In this document: positions 9,417 to 18,537 of the stretch, one piece after another | How positions within the stretch are numbered: the first letter of the stretch is position 1 | Layout: every line of letters starts with the position of its first letter | Assembly: GCF_050410795.1 (NCBI RefSeq) | Contig: NZ_CP191258.1 | Location: 2,170,001 to 2,234,000, forward strand | Length of the DNA: 64,000 nucleotides | From: Fontivita pretiosa | GTDB taxonomy: Bacteria > Planctomycetota > Phycisphaerae > Tepidisphaerales > Tepidisphaeraceae | Reading direction: 5' to 3' | Position numbers and translations under genes: made by a program | Notes under the pieces: generated by a model | Database searches by the model: none | What the model saw: only the letters and a program-made list of their open reading frames with translations | What the model was told of the DNA's origin: nothing

Positions 9417-10189
9417 GCCTGCTCCCATTGACGCATGAGGAAGTCCAGAACCCGTGGCGCGGCGGCGGGAAGATCGGCGAATCGCGCCTCGACGCTGATC
9501 AGCCCGTCATACCCGCCTGACTTGAGAACCCCAAACAGCGGGCGGTAGTCCGCCTGTCCGCTTTCGCCCGGCGGAACACGTCCCTCCCGGTCGGCCACGT
9601 GAACATGCCGGATCCACCCCATCGCCTTCTCGACGTTTGCCAGTGGCTCGTCTTCCAGCCAGAAGTGGTATGAATCCAGCAGGCACATCACGTTGGGATG
9701 ATCCACGGCGTGGACATACTCCATGGCCTGGGCGACGGAGTTGATGATGTTGCATTCCCTGCGGTTCAGCGGCTCGACGACGAGGATGACCTGATGCTGC
9801 TGGCAGATCGCGGCGCTGTCGCGGAGGAAGTCGATGATCTGCTGGCGTGCGGTCGCGCGGTCAAAGCCCTCGGGCACGCTGCGTGCAGCGCCGCTGCCGA
9901 AGACAATGATCCGTGTGCCGGTCTGCGCTGCGCGGCGGATAACAGTGTTCATGTGGGCCAGCAGCTCGTCGCGGCGAACCTGCGGGCCGGTGATCTTCAG
10001 TTCCCCGGGGACCAGTCCGTTGGCGGCCGGCACCGGCAGCGCCGCCGCCGCCACTGCCGCGGCGCCGCCCCATTGCTCGTCGGCCACACGCGGCGCAAAC
10101 AGCCGCTGCACGCTTTCCTCGACGAAGTCCCAGCCCGCCTGCTTGACCACCGCGGCCTTGTCAACCGCGGTGCAGATCCCGAATCGCAT
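9413..10189 (-). CDS. sugar phosphate isomerase/epimerase-like TIM barrel (AP endonuclease 2 superfamily)
   Basis: 258 residues with the hydroxypyruvate-isomerase-like fold. Candidate divalent-metal ligands occur in order: Glu in VVEPLNRRE, Asp/His in LLDSYHFW, His in RHVHVADREG and Glu in ISVEARF. The start has AAGG upstream. It is the first gene of a two-gene operon, overlapping the Gfo/Idh/MocA gene by 4 bp, an arrangement typical of inositol or keto-sugar catabolism. Substrate unassigned. Confidence 0.87.
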   Translation of the reverse strand: MRFGICTAVDKAAVVKQAGWDFVEESVQRLFAPRVADEQWGGAAAVAAAALPVPAANGLVPGELKITGPQVRRDELLAHMNTVIRRAAQTGTRIIVFGSGAARSVPEGFDRATARQQIIDFLRDSAAICQQHQVILVVEPLNRRECNIINSVAQAMEYVHAVDHPNVMCLLDSYHFWLEDEPLANVEKAMGWIRHVHVADREGRVPPGESGQADYRPLFGVLKSGGYDGLISVEARFADLPAAAPRVLDFLMRQWEQA

Positions 10190-10428
10190 GGTGTGCCTTG
10201 GTTGCGGCTATCGGTCGGCTCTGTTCCGTTGTCGAGCGTCAACAATTCATGGTAATTGATGCAAATCGCATGTCAAGACACCCCGATCGAAGCCGCCGAT
10301 ATTGTCGCATCCTTTGTTCAGCCATAAATCTATGTAGCGCGAAAATCCGCTGCTGTGCAGTTGACTTTTCCATCTCCTGTCCGCAGCATGGGCTATCCAT
10401 CGTTACCAATTCACGGAGGATCCGATCC

Positions 10429-11997
10429 ATGAACCGATCTTTTGGCGGGATCTGGCTGGCGGGACTGGCATGGGCGGGTGCGGTGCTGCTTGCGGCCCAA
10501 GCCCCCGCCGAGGTGCGACTGCCAGCCATCTTCAGCTCCAACATGGTCCTGCAACGCCAGCAGCCGCTGTCGATCTGGGGCCAGGCCGATCCCGGCGAGC
10601 GCGTCACCGTGCAGTTTGCCCAGCAGACCAGAACCACCTCCGCCGACCAGTCCGGCCACTGGCGCGTGCAGCTTGATCCGCTGCCGGCCAGCAACGAGCC
10701 GGCCACGCTTGTGGTACAGGCGAGCAATCGAATCTCCCTGGACAATGTGCTGGTCGGAGAAGTGTGGTTGTGTTCCGGGCAGTCGAACATGGATTGGGTG
10801 CTGGCCAACACCGACAACGGCCAGGCCGCAATCGCCGCCGCCGATCATCCCCACATTCGCCTGTTCTTCGTGCCGCGCAAGATCCGCTCCCCCGGCGGCG
10901 ACATCGACTCGAGCTGGCAGGTCTGCACGCCCGAGACGATCAAGCCCTTCTCCGCCGTCGGATACTACTTCGGACGCGAGCTGCATCAGTCGCTGAAGGT
11001 TCCGATCGGATTGATCAACAGTTCCTGGGGCGGCACGCAGGCCGAAGCCTGGACCCCCGAAGCCTACCTTCTGGCCAACGAGCAGCTTCGCGCCTGCGTC
11101 GAGCGATCCCAACAGTGGCAGCAGCAGCGCCCGCGTGTCCAGGCGGAATTCGACGCCGCCATCGCCCAGTGGCAGCAGCAGGTGCAACAGGCCAGAGCCC
11201 AGGGGCGTCCCGAGCCGCCACGGCCTCGCGAGCCGGATGCGATTCGCCCGCAGCGAATCGCCGCCTCGCTGTGGATCAGCATGCTCCAGCCGATCGTTCC
11301 TTTCACCATCCGCGGCGCGGTCTGGTATCAGGGCGAATCCAATGAAGCCCGCGCCCAGCAGTACAAGATCCTTCTGCCGACGATGATCCGCGCCTGGCGA
11401 GATGCCTGGGGCTACGACTTTCCCTTCGGCATCGTGCAGCTTCCCAACTATCGCGCCCCCAGCACCCAGCCCGATGACACGCCCTGGAGCCACCTTCGCG
11501 ATGCACAGCTTTACACCTTCAAGACCGTGCCCAACACCGGGTTGATCGTCACCATCGACATTGGCGAAGCCAACAACATCCACCCCAAAAACAAGCTCGA
11601 CGTCGGCCGGCGATTGGCGCGATGGGCGCTGGAGTCGGTGTATCATCAGGACGCCGGCGGCAAGTCCGGACCCATCTACGCTTCCTCGCGAATCGAGGGC
11701 AACAGAGTCATCATCAAATTCGACGAGGTCGGCTCGGGGCTCGCGGTCCGCGACGGAGACGCGCAACTTCAGGAATTCGCCATCGCCGGCGAAGACCGGC
11801 AATGGCACTGGGCCACCGCGCGGATCATCAGCAAAGACGAAGTCGAGGTGTACAGCGATCAGGTGCCCAATCCCAAAGCCGTGCGTTACGCCTGGAACTC
11901 CAATCCGAAGAATCCGAACCTCACCAACAGCAGCGGTCTGCCGGCCAGCCCGTTCCGCACCGACGACTGGCCGGGACCGACCGACGGAAAACGATGA
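10429..11997 (+). CDS. sialate O-acetylesterase-like SGNH carbohydrate esterase
   Basis: A 522-residue exported esterase. A signal peptide (LAGLAWAGAVLLAAQAPAE) precedes a beta-sandwich (VRLPAIFSSNMVLQRQQPLS) and an SGNH core: nucleophile Ser in LCSGQSNMDW, GLINSSWGGTQAEAW, AVWYQGESNEA, and a likely catalytic His in NNIHPKNK. An inserted Gln-rich helix lies near residues 220-265. Start ATG 10429 has CGGAGGA at 10414-10420. Family members remove acetyl groups from sialic acid or plant polysaccharides; next to a pectate lyase, a pectin or hemicellulose deacetylase role is more likely (inference). Confidence 0.92.
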   Translation: MNRSFGGIWLAGLAWAGAVLLAAQAPAEVRLPAIFSSNMVLQRQQPLSIWGQADPGERVTVQFAQQTRTTSADQSGHWRVQLDPLPASNEPATLVVQASNRISLDNVLVGEVWLCSGQSNMDWVLANTDNGQAAIAAADHPHIRLFFVPRKIRSPGGDIDSSWQVCTPETIKPFSAVGYYFGRELHQSLKVPIGLINSSWGGTQAEAWTPEAYLLANEQLRACVERSQQWQQQRPRVQAEFDAAIAQWQQQVQQARAQGRPEPPRPREPDAIRPQRIAASLWISMLQPIVPFTIRGAVWYQGESNEARAQQYKILLPTMIRAWRDAWGYDFPFGIVQLPNYRAPSTQPDDTPWSHLRDAQLYTFKTVPNTGLIVTIDIGEANNIHPKNKLDVGRRLARWALESVYHQDAGGKSGPIYASSRIEGNRVIIKFDEVGSGLAVRDGDAQLQEFAIAGEDRQWHWATARIISKDEVEVYSDQVPNPKAVRYAWNSNPKNPNLTNSSGLPASPFRTDDWPGPTDGKR

Positions 11998-12746
11998 GTG
12001 CGCGTGCACTGCTGGCAGTGGCGTTGGCGGTATTAGCCGGTTGCGCGACGGGCCAATCGATGCCTGATCACCCTCGCCAAATCCACAGCCTCGATCCTCG
12101 CTACGAGGTCGGTCCGGTCCTGTTCAGCGACGTTTTCGCGAAGGGACTGGATAACTGGTTGGCCGAGCTTGAACAGCCCGGGCGGGTCGAGGCGCGCGAT
12201 GGCAAGCTCATCATCGATGTGCCCGCCGGCTGCACCGTCTGGTTCAAACCCGAGCTCGACGGCCCGGTGTTGATCGAATACGAAGCAACGGTGATCCAGG
12301 CCGGTGGCCCGAACGATCGCGCCAGCGACCTGAACTGTTTCTGGATGGCGCGCGATCCCCGCGCGCCCGGCGGGGATGTGCTGGCCATCCGACGCAGTGG
12401 AAAGTTCGCCGACTATCACCAGCTCCTGACCTACTACGTCGGCCTCGGTGGCAACTCGAACACAACCACCCGCTTCCGGCGTTACATCGGCAGCCCCACC
12501 ACCCGCCCGCTGCTGCCCGAGCACGACCTGAGCGACCGGCAATACCTGATCACGCCGAACCAGAAGCAGAAGATCCGGCTTGTCGCCTGCGGCCGGCTCA
12601 TCCAGTACTGGCGAGACGACAGGAAAATCTTCGAGTTCACTGATCCCGAACCCTACACAACAGGCCGATTTGCCCTGCGGACTGTGAGCAATCACATGAC
12701 CATCGAGAAATTCACCGTTCGCCGGCTTGTGCCTCGGGGCGACTGA
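11994..12746 (+). CDS. DUF6250-type lipoprotein, likely carbohydrate-binding or -cleaving
   Basis: A 250-residue predicted lipoprotein (lipobox LAVLAGC). The rest matches the DUF6250 concanavalin-like family as I recall it: LFSDVFAKGLDNW, DLNCFWMARDP, GGNSNTTTRFRRY, RPLLPEHDL, QYWRDDRKIFEF and RTVSNHMTIEKF. Start ATG 11994 overlaps the esterase TGA (ATGA), so the two are translationally coupled. DUF6250 proteins are often found in pectin/rhamnogalacturonan loci; the molecular activity is not established here. Confidence 0.85.
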   Translation: MSARALLAVALAVLAGCATGQSMPDHPRQIHSLDPRYEVGPVLFSDVFAKGLDNWLAELEQPGRVEARDGKLIIDVPAGCTVWFKPELDGPVLIEYEATVIQAGGPNDRASDLNCFWMARDPRAPGGDVLAIRRSGKFADYHQLLTYYVGLGGNSNTTTRFRRYIGSPTTRPLLPEHDLSDRQYLITPNQKQKIRLVACGRLIQYWRDDRKIFEFTDPEPYTTGRFALRTVSNHMTIEKFTVRRLVPRGD

Positions 12747-12864
12747 AGCTGCCCGGGGGATGGGGCTGTTCCGCCGTGTGTTTCAGATGTGATGTGGTTA
12801 TGTTGTAGTATCGTCAAAACGGGTTCACACAAGGCGGATTGTGGTAACGGCCGCGAGGGTTGCT

Positions 12865-14169
12865 GTGAAATATCCACTGCACACAACGTTGATCGTCCTG
12901 GGAATAATGTGCTGCGTCGCGGCCCCAGCGGCGGCGCAGACAGCGCCGCAGCAGCAGCTTGCCTTCCCCACTGCCGAGGGGTTCGGCGCGTACACACCGG
13001 GCGGACGCGGGGGGAAGGTGCTGTTTGTGACGAACCTGGAGGATTCCGGTCCGGGATCGCTGCGCCAGGCGGTCGAGACGCCCGGGCCGCGGACGGTCAT
13101 CTTTCGCGTCAGCGGGACGATTCAGCTCAAGAAGCGGCTGAGCATCAAAGAGCCGTTCATCACGATCGCCGGTCAGACCGCGCCCGGCGACGGCATCTGC
13201 CTGGCGGGCTATGACCTGCTGATCGGCACGCACGATGTGATCGTACGATACCTCCGCTGCCGGCCGGGGGATCTGACGCCCGGCGAGCGCGACGCGATCT
13301 CGATCTTCGAGGCACAGAACGTCATCGTCGATCACTGTTCGGCAAGCTGGGGCAATGACGAGCAGCTATCAACGTGGAAATCAAAGCTCGTCACGGTGCA
13401 GTGGAGCTTGATCACCGAGGCGTTGCACAACTCCACCCATCACAAGGGCAATCACGGATTCGGCTCGCTGATCCAGTGCGACGGGGCCAGTTATCACCAC
13501 AATCTCTATGCCCACAACCGCTCGCGCAACCCGCGCCCCGGCAGCGGCAGGATCGACTTCCGAAACAACGTGATCTACAACTGGAACGGCATGGCCGGAT
13601 ATGCCGAGGACAACAAGCAGCAGGTCAACTATGTCAACAACTGGCTGAAGCCCGGCCCCTCGACGGTTGAGTATCGCGACGTCGCGTTTCACACCGGCCG
13701 CAGCAACTGCTTCTACTATGTCAGCGGCAACGTGTTCGATGGGCTGGTGGCCGAGGGGGAAAGCGACCTGCGCATTTTTCGCGTTCGCAACGGGGGCAAC
13801 CTCGTGGATCGTCCGTTCGACTTTCCGCCGGTGAAGACGGATACTGCGACGGTGGCGATGCAGCGTGTTTTGGCGGAGGCGGGCGCGACACTGCCGAAGC
13901 GCGACGCGGTGGACGCCCGCATCGTCTCCGATGTGATCAACGGCACCGGCAGGCACATCGATTCGCAGTCGCAGGTGGGCGGCTGGCCGGAATTGAAAAG
14001 CGCGCCTGCCCCAGCCGATGCCGATGACGACGGCATGCCCGACGCCTGGGAGCAGGCTCACAGCCTCGATCCGTCGGACGCATCGGACACCAACCTCGAC
14101 GCCGACGGTGACGGCTACACCAATCTGGAGGAGTACCTGAACGCGACCAACCCGCACCTGCGGGACTGA
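12865..14169 (+). CDS. pectate lyase (right-handed beta-helix) with calcium-binding tail
   Basis: An exported protein of about 434 residues. A signal peptide (TLIVLGIMCCVAAPAAAQ) is followed by a polysaccharide lyase family 1-like beta-helix: FPTAEGFGAYTPGGRGGKV, NLEDSGPGSLRQAVE, GQTAPGDGICLAGYDLLI and IVDHCSASWGNDEQLS. The C terminus has thrombospondin-3-like acidic repeats (DADDDGMPDAWE, DADGDGYTNLEEYLN), frequent in planctomycete lyases. GTG 12865 is preferred because GAGGG lies 5 nt upstream and the signal peptide then starts cleanly; GTG 12841 is the alternative. Expected to cleave polygalacturonate outside the cytoplasm. Confidence 0.9.
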   Translation: MKYPLHTTLIVLGIMCCVAAPAAAQTAPQQQLAFPTAEGFGAYTPGGRGGKVLFVTNLEDSGPGSLRQAVETPGPRTVIFRVSGTIQLKKRLSIKEPFITIAGQTAPGDGICLAGYDLLIGTHDVIVRYLRCRPGDLTPGERDAISIFEAQNVIVDHCSASWGNDEQLSTWKSKLVTVQWSLITEALHNSTHHKGNHGFGSLIQCDGASYHHNLYAHNRSRNPRPGSGRIDFRNNVIYNWNGMAGYAEDNKQQVNYVNNWLKPGPSTVEYRDVAFHTGRSNCFYYVSGNVFDGLVAEGESDLRIFRVRNGGNLVDRPFDFPPVKTDTATVAMQRVLAEAGATLPKRDAVDARIVSDVINGTGRHIDSQSQVGGWPELKSAPAPADADDDGMPDAWEQAHSLDPSDASDTNLDADGDGYTNLEEYLNATNPHLRD

Positions 14170-14249
14170 CCACGCCGCAAATCCGTGCGGGTCGGCTGCG
14201 CAGCAGCGGCCGCCGACTATTCAGCAGCACCGGCCACAAGGAGCACCCC

Positions 14250-15320
14250 ATGGGCATCATGGACTTCATCCGCGGCGAGCTGATCGAGATTATCGAGTTC
14301 AACGATGACTCGCGCGACACGATTTCGTGGCGATTTCCGGACAACGACCGGGAGATCAAACGCGGCGCCCAGCTCATCGTCCGCGAATCGCAGGTGGCGC
14401 AGTTCGTCTATCTCGGACAGTTCGGCGACACCTTCGGTCCCGGCAAACATACCCTCGTCACCGACAACATCCCCATCCTCTCCACCCTCAAGGGATGGAA
14501 ATACGGATTCGATTCGCCGTTCAAGGCCGACGTCTACTTCATCAACACCCGGCTGTTCACGGGAAACAAGTGGGGCACGGCCAACCCGGTGATGATGCGC
14601 GACCAGGATTTCGGCGTGATCCGTCTGCGCGCGTTCGGCACGTATGACTTCCGGGTGGTGCAGCCGCGGCTATTTCTCAAGGAAGTCGTGGGGACCGATC
14701 ACAACTTCCGCCTCGACGAGTTTCAGGACACGATGCGATCGCGGCTGGTCAGCGTCTTCAGTGATTCGCTGGCGTCGGCGAGGATACCGGCGCTGGACGT
14801 GGCGTCGAGATATCAGGAGCTTGGCGAGGCGCTTCTGCCGGCAATCAATCCGCAGACGATCGCCAGGTACGGCATCGAGATTGTCAGCTTCATCGTCGAG
14901 AACGTGTCGGTTCCGCCGGAGGTCGAGCAGGCGATCGACAAGCGCTCGAGCATGTCGGCGATCGGAAACCTCAATGACTACGTGAAGTATCAACTTGGCC
15001 AGGGTCTGGCCACGGGCGGAGGCGGCGCCGGTGGGACGGCGGCGGAAATGGCGGTGGGGTTCGGCATCGCGCAGGAGATGATGCGACAAGGAGCGATCGC
15101 CCCGCCGCAGAGCACATCCCCCTCGGGCGACACCGCGACGTCGCCGGGCCATCCGCAGGCGGCAGCGGACCTCATGGGCGTGCCGGAAGTGGCGCGCTAC
15201 CTGGGCGTGAGCGAAGCCGACGTGCTGGCGGCCATCACCGCGGGCGACCTGAAGGCCAAGAAGATCGGCACGCAGTATCGGATCACCAAAGCGGCGGTGG
15301 ATGCGTTTCTGGCGGACTGA
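14250..15320 (+). CDS. SPFH-domain protein with C-terminal excisionase-like helix-turn-helix
   Basis: 356 residues; AAGGAG precedes ATG 14250. Residues about 1-240 match the SPFH/virion-core-like family (YdjI type): SWRFPDNDREIKRGAQLIV, FGDTFGPGKHTL and GIEIVSFIVENVSVPPEVE. A Gly-rich linker (GQGLATGGGGAGGTA) follows. The last ~50 residues are a MerR/excisionase-type winged helix (LMGVPEVARYLGVSEADVLA, then RITKAAVDAFLAD). SPFH proteins scaffold membrane domains. The HTH is unusual here and might bind DNA or act as a protein-binding module. It forms a pair with the zinc-ribbon membrane protein 38 bp downstream. Confidence 0.85.
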   Translation: MGIMDFIRGELIEIIEFNDDSRDTISWRFPDNDREIKRGAQLIVRESQVAQFVYLGQFGDTFGPGKHTLVTDNIPILSTLKGWKYGFDSPFKADVYFINTRLFTGNKWGTANPVMMRDQDFGVIRLRAFGTYDFRVVQPRLFLKEVVGTDHNFRLDEFQDTMRSRLVSVFSDSLASARIPALDVASRYQELGEALLPAINPQTIARYGIEIVSFIVENVSVPPEVEQAIDKRSSMSAIGNLNDYVKYQLGQGLATGGGGAGGTAAEMAVGFGIAQEMMRQGAIAPPQSTSPSGDTATSPGHPQAAADLMGVPEVARYLGVSEADVLAAITAGDLKAKKIGTQYRITKAAVDAFLAD

Positions 15321-15358
15321 AGCTCGCCGGCTACAGCAGATCAGGAGTGATCGGCCAC

Positions 15359-16504
15359 ATGTTTCCGCTGCTGAGCGTGGTTGGTTCTTCTTCCTCGCCG
15401 CAGGTCACCGCCCTGGGCAAACGCGCCTGCCCGGAGTGTGGCGGAGAGATGGAGTGGAACGCCGCCAAACAGGTGCTGGCCTGTCCGTATTGCGGATTCA
15501 TTCCCAAAGAACAACCGGCGCAAGGCCCAGGCGCATCGAGCGAGGCGATCCGTGAACATGATCTGGAGCAAGCACTGTCGCAGATCGGCGACGAGAAGCG
15601 GGGTTACGGCCTGGCGATGGTGAAGGTGAAGTGCCAAAGCTGCCAGGCGATCTCGGTCTTCGAGCCGGACCGCGTGGCGCAGCGGTGCGATTTCTGCGGA
15701 TCACCGGCCATCGTCCCGTATCAGGAGACGCGCGATCCGATCACGCCCCAGAGTCTTCTGCCGGTGCGATTGAGCGAGCCGCAGGTGCGGGACATTGTCA
15801 AGCGCTGGTACGCGTCGCGGTGGTTTGCGCCCAACCGGCTCAAATCCGCCGCCCTGACCGACACCCTTCGCGGGATGTATCTGCCCTACTGGACCTTTGA
15901 CGCCCAGGCACACGCCGACTGGACGGCCGAGTCGGGCGATTACTACTACGAGACCGTGACGCGCACCGACTCCAAAGGCCGGCATTATCAGGATCGCGTG
16001 CGGAAGGTGCGCTGGTATCACACTTCGGGTTCGATCGATCACTTCTTCGACGACGAGCTGGTCCCCGGCTCGGCGGGCGTGCGTCCGGACCTGCTGCGCA
16101 GGATCGAACCGTTCCCGACAAAGCAGCTTGCGCCTTACGATCCGGCGTTTATTCGCGGATGGACCGTCGAGCGCTACCAGATCGATCTTCGCCGCGCGTC
16201 ACAACTTTCCGTCGAGCAGATGGAACAAAAACTGCGCGCGCTGTGCGAGCAACAGGTGCCCGGCGACACGCATCGCAATCTCAACGTCGATTGCTATCTC
16301 AGCCGCAGAACCTTCAAGCACATTCTCGTGCCGGTGTGGCTGGTGACCTACAACTTCGGGAGCAAGGGTTATCAGCTTGCGGTAAACGGGTATACCGGCA
16401 GCATCGCCGGAGATCGGCCGGTAAGCTGGGTGAAAGTCTTCTTCTACGTGATTCTGCCCTTGCTGATCCTGGTGATGGTGTTCTTGGCGATGCAATCGCG
16501 GTAG
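15359..16504 (+). CDS. zinc-ribbon protein with single C-terminal membrane anchor
   Basis: 381 residues. Two zinc ribbons lie at the N terminus (CPECGG...CPYCG and CQSCQ...CDFCG). A central beta-rich domain contains LPYWTFDAQAHADW, and one C-terminal transmembrane segment reads FFYVILPLLILVMVFLAM. ATG 15359 is preferred with AGGAG at 15343-15347; GTG 15347 overlaps that Shine-Dalgarno. SPFH/YdjI-like genes commonly neighbour such TFIIB-type zinc-ribbon proteins, so the two probably form a membrane complex of unknown role. Confidence 0.82.
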   Translation: MFPLLSVVGSSSSPQVTALGKRACPECGGEMEWNAAKQVLACPYCGFIPKEQPAQGPGASSEAIREHDLEQALSQIGDEKRGYGLAMVKVKCQSCQAISVFEPDRVAQRCDFCGSPAIVPYQETRDPITPQSLLPVRLSEPQVRDIVKRWYASRWFAPNRLKSAALTDTLRGMYLPYWTFDAQAHADWTAESGDYYYETVTRTDSKGRHYQDRVRKVRWYHTSGSIDHFFDDELVPGSAGVRPDLLRRIEPFPTKQLAPYDPAFIRGWTVERYQIDLRRASQLSVEQMEQKLRALCEQQVPGDTHRNLNVDCYLSRRTFKHILVPVWLVTYNFGSKGYQLAVNGYTGSIAGDRPVSWVKVFFYVILPLLILVMVFLAMQSR

Positions 16505-16514
16505 AATCGGCGGT

Positions 16515-16549
16515 GTGGAAATTTCATTGACGTTTCCACGGTTTCACAC
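16515..16549 (+). promoter_or_regulatory. inverted repeat upstream of LacI-family gene, possible operator
   Basis: GTGGAAA (16515-16521) and TTTCCAC (16533-16539) form a perfect 7-bp inverted repeat. TTTCACAC at 16542-16549 nearly repeats the right arm. It lies 64-98 bp before the LacI-type gene start, where an autoregulatory operator would be expected. Sequence symmetry only; no functional evidence. Confidence 0.3.
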
Positions 16550-16612
16550 GATAATTCTGTAACTGCGGAGCAACCGCGAAGATACGCACAATTGCGGGGG
16601 CAGGGCAGAGTT

Positions 16613-17677
16613 ATGTCGATCAGCAAGGTCGCCAAGCTGGCCGGTGTTTCCAGTTCCACCGTCTCGCGCGTCATCAATAACCACCCGCGCGTCGCCCCGG
16701 AGACCGCCCAGTCGGTCCGTCAGGCGATGAAGCAACTGGGCTACGTGCCGTCGGATCGTCGCCCCGGACCAAAACCCGCCTCCAGATCCCGCATCGGTAC
16801 CGGCAACATCGCATTTCTGGTACTGGGCACCTCTGGCGATCGTGCCACCCCGGCGTTTGAAGACCTGCTTCGTGGCGTGTCGCTGGGCGCGTCGCAGAAT
16901 GAACTGAACCTCAGCTTCAGCCATGTCTCCGACGTCGAGCACCTTCCGCAGCGACTGCTGGATCGCCGCATCGACGGGGTTCTGCTGCACGGGGTCATTC
17001 CCAGTGGAGAGTTGCGACGACAGCTCATGCGAGTCCCGACGGTGTGGCTGATGGGCAACCGCCGCCGACCCGACTGGGGCGACCAGGTCATGCCGGATGG
17101 TTACGAGATCGGGGACCTGGCAGCGCGATACCTGCTGGAGCGCGGGCACCGTCGGCTGGCGTTTCTCAATCTCGACGCCGGACACTGGGTCTTCAAGCTC
17201 TACTACCAGAGCTTCGCCAGCCGCGCCGCCGACGACGGCGCCAGCGTCGCCCTGGTTGATCAGATGCCTCCAGAATCGGCGGACTACTGGCAGAAGTACA
17301 CGGCCGAATCGGTCGAGTCCCTGATCCGGCGGTTCCTGTCGCTGGATCCCAGACCCACCGGGCTGTTCGTCGCCGACGACATGCAGGTGGCGTTGATCCA
17401 GCCGGCGCTTCAGCATCGCGGCATTCGGATCGGCGCCGGGCAGACCGAAATCGTCTCCTGCAACAATGAAAAGCCCTACCTGGTGGGCCTGTCGCCGCGA
17501 CCGACCGTCATCGATATTCGCGTGGAGTCGATCGGGCGGCGGGGAGTCGAGCAACTGATGTGGCGGATCGAGCATCCCGACGTGCCGGAACGGATCATCG
17601 CCACGATCGAGCCGTTCATCGTCAAGGCCGATGCGCCGCACCCGGCCGGCGCGCCCGCCGCGACCGTCACCGCTTAA
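16613..17677 (+). CDS. LacI-family transcriptional regulator
   Basis: 354 residues. The N-terminal LacI HTH (SISKVAKLAGVSSSTVSRVI, then NNHPRVAPET) and hinge (AMKQLGYVPS) are followed by a periplasmic-binding-protein-like effector domain (about residues 65-340; FVADDMQVALIQPAL near 255). ATG 16613 is chosen since the HTH begins there; a TTG at 16592 is in frame. Members typically repress sugar-utilisation genes. The nearest carbohydrate genes are at 10429-14169, but no regulon is demonstrated. Confidence 0.92.
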   Translation: MSISKVAKLAGVSSSTVSRVINNHPRVAPETAQSVRQAMKQLGYVPSDRRPGPKPASRSRIGTGNIAFLVLGTSGDRATPAFEDLLRGVSLGASQNELNLSFSHVSDVEHLPQRLLDRRIDGVLLHGVIPSGELRRQLMRVPTVWLMGNRRRPDWGDQVMPDGYEIGDLAARYLLERGHRRLAFLNLDAGHWVFKLYYQSFASRAADDGASVALVDQMPPESADYWQKYTAESVESLIRRFLSLDPRPTGLFVADDMQVALIQPALQHRGIRIGAGQTEIVSCNNEKPYLVGLSPRPTVIDIRVESIGRRGVEQLMWRIEHPDVPERIIATIEPFIVKADAPHPAGAPAATVTA

Positions 17678-17693
17678 TCCTTACACGCCAGCC

Positions 17694-18446
17694 TCACCAG
17701 CCGTCCAGATCCAACCCCATGGCCTGGGCGATCAGCTCGGCAATGTGCTTGACCTGTGTATCGACGCCGCGGCGGTGGCACATGCCGCTGATGTTCATGG
17801 TGCAGCCGGCATCGTTGCAGACGGTGACCTGCGCCGCGGTGGCGGCGATGCAGTTGACCTTGTCCTGAACGATCGCCCCGCTGATCGCCGGATACTTCAC
17901 TGCGAACGTTCCGCCAAATCCGCAGCATTGGTCCGTCTTCTCCAGCGGAACGAACTGCACGTTGCCCATCTGCCGCAGCAGCTTCACGCCTTCGTCCCTG
18001 ACGCCGATCCCGCGGAGATGGCAGGTGTAGTGATAGGTTACGGTGCTCGGTTGCGGCAGTGACAGCCCGCTCAGGTCCACCTTCAGCACACGGTCCAGGA
18101 ACTCGACGAACTCGTACGTGCGGCTGACGACGCGCCGCAGCCCGTGTTCCCAGGCGTGGTCTTCATGCAGCAATTCGTGAAACTGCTCCCGCACCATGGC
18201 GCAGCAGCTTCCCGAGGGCGTGACGATGTAGTCGTAAGGCTCGAAGATCTCGATGAAACGCCTGGCCAGCTCGCGCGCTTCGTCATGGAAGCCATTGTTG
18301 AAAAACGGCTGTCCACAGCAGGTCTGCGCCCGCGGGAAGTAAACTTTGCAGCCCAGCCGTTCCAGCACCTTGGTCACCGCCACGCCGACCCGCGGATAAA
18401 ACTGGTCGGTCAGACACGTGATGAACAGGGCGACGTTGTGGGGCAT
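17694..18446 (-). CDS. LutA/YkgE-family (Fe-S)-binding protein
   Basis: 250 residues with two cysteine-rich CCG domains: QTCCGQPFFNNG near residue 42 and DQCCGFGGTFAVK near 185, plus SGSCCAMV and VCNDAGCTMN. LutA is one subunit of the LutABC iron-sulfur lactate utilisation complex, but lutB and lutC are not adjacent here, so the gene is an orphan in this window. ATG 18446 begins at the conserved MPHNVALFITCL. A TACATT box ends 6 nt upstream, with no Shine-Dalgarno, suggesting a leaderless message. Confidence 0.88.
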   Translation of the reverse strand: MPHNVALFITCLTDQFYPRVGVAVTKVLERLGCKVYFPRAQTCCGQPFFNNGFHDEARELARRFIEIFEPYDYIVTPSGSCCAMVREQFHELLHEDHAWEHGLRRVVSRTYEFVEFLDRVLKVDLSGLSLPQPSTVTYHYTCHLRGIGVRDEGVKLLRQMGNVQFVPLEKTDQCCGFGGTFAVKYPAISGAIVQDKVNCIAATAAQVTVCNDAGCTMNISGMCHRRGVDTQVKHIAELIAQAMGLDLDGW

Positions 18447-18452
18447 GCGTGC

Positions 18453-18458
18453 AATGTA
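18453..18458 (-). promoter_or_regulatory. -10-like box of leaderless lutA-like gene
   Basis: TACATT on the minus strand, 6 nt before the ATG at 18446. Transcription would start at or next to the start codon. No clear -35 element. Confidence 0.4.
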
Positions 18459-18509
18459 AAGGATGAACGGCAAATGATGAAGGACCCGGTGGTCGAACCG
18501 GCGCGATCC

Positions 18510-18515
18510 TACAAT
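18510..18515 (+). promoter_or_regulatory. -10-like box of DinB-family gene
   Basis: TACAAT located 22 nt before ATG 18538. Unlike the leaderless genes, this message would still include the AAGGAG Shine-Dalgarno at 18525-18530. Confidence 0.35.
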
Positions 18516-18537
18516 GCAGGCGGAAAGGAGCGAGCGT

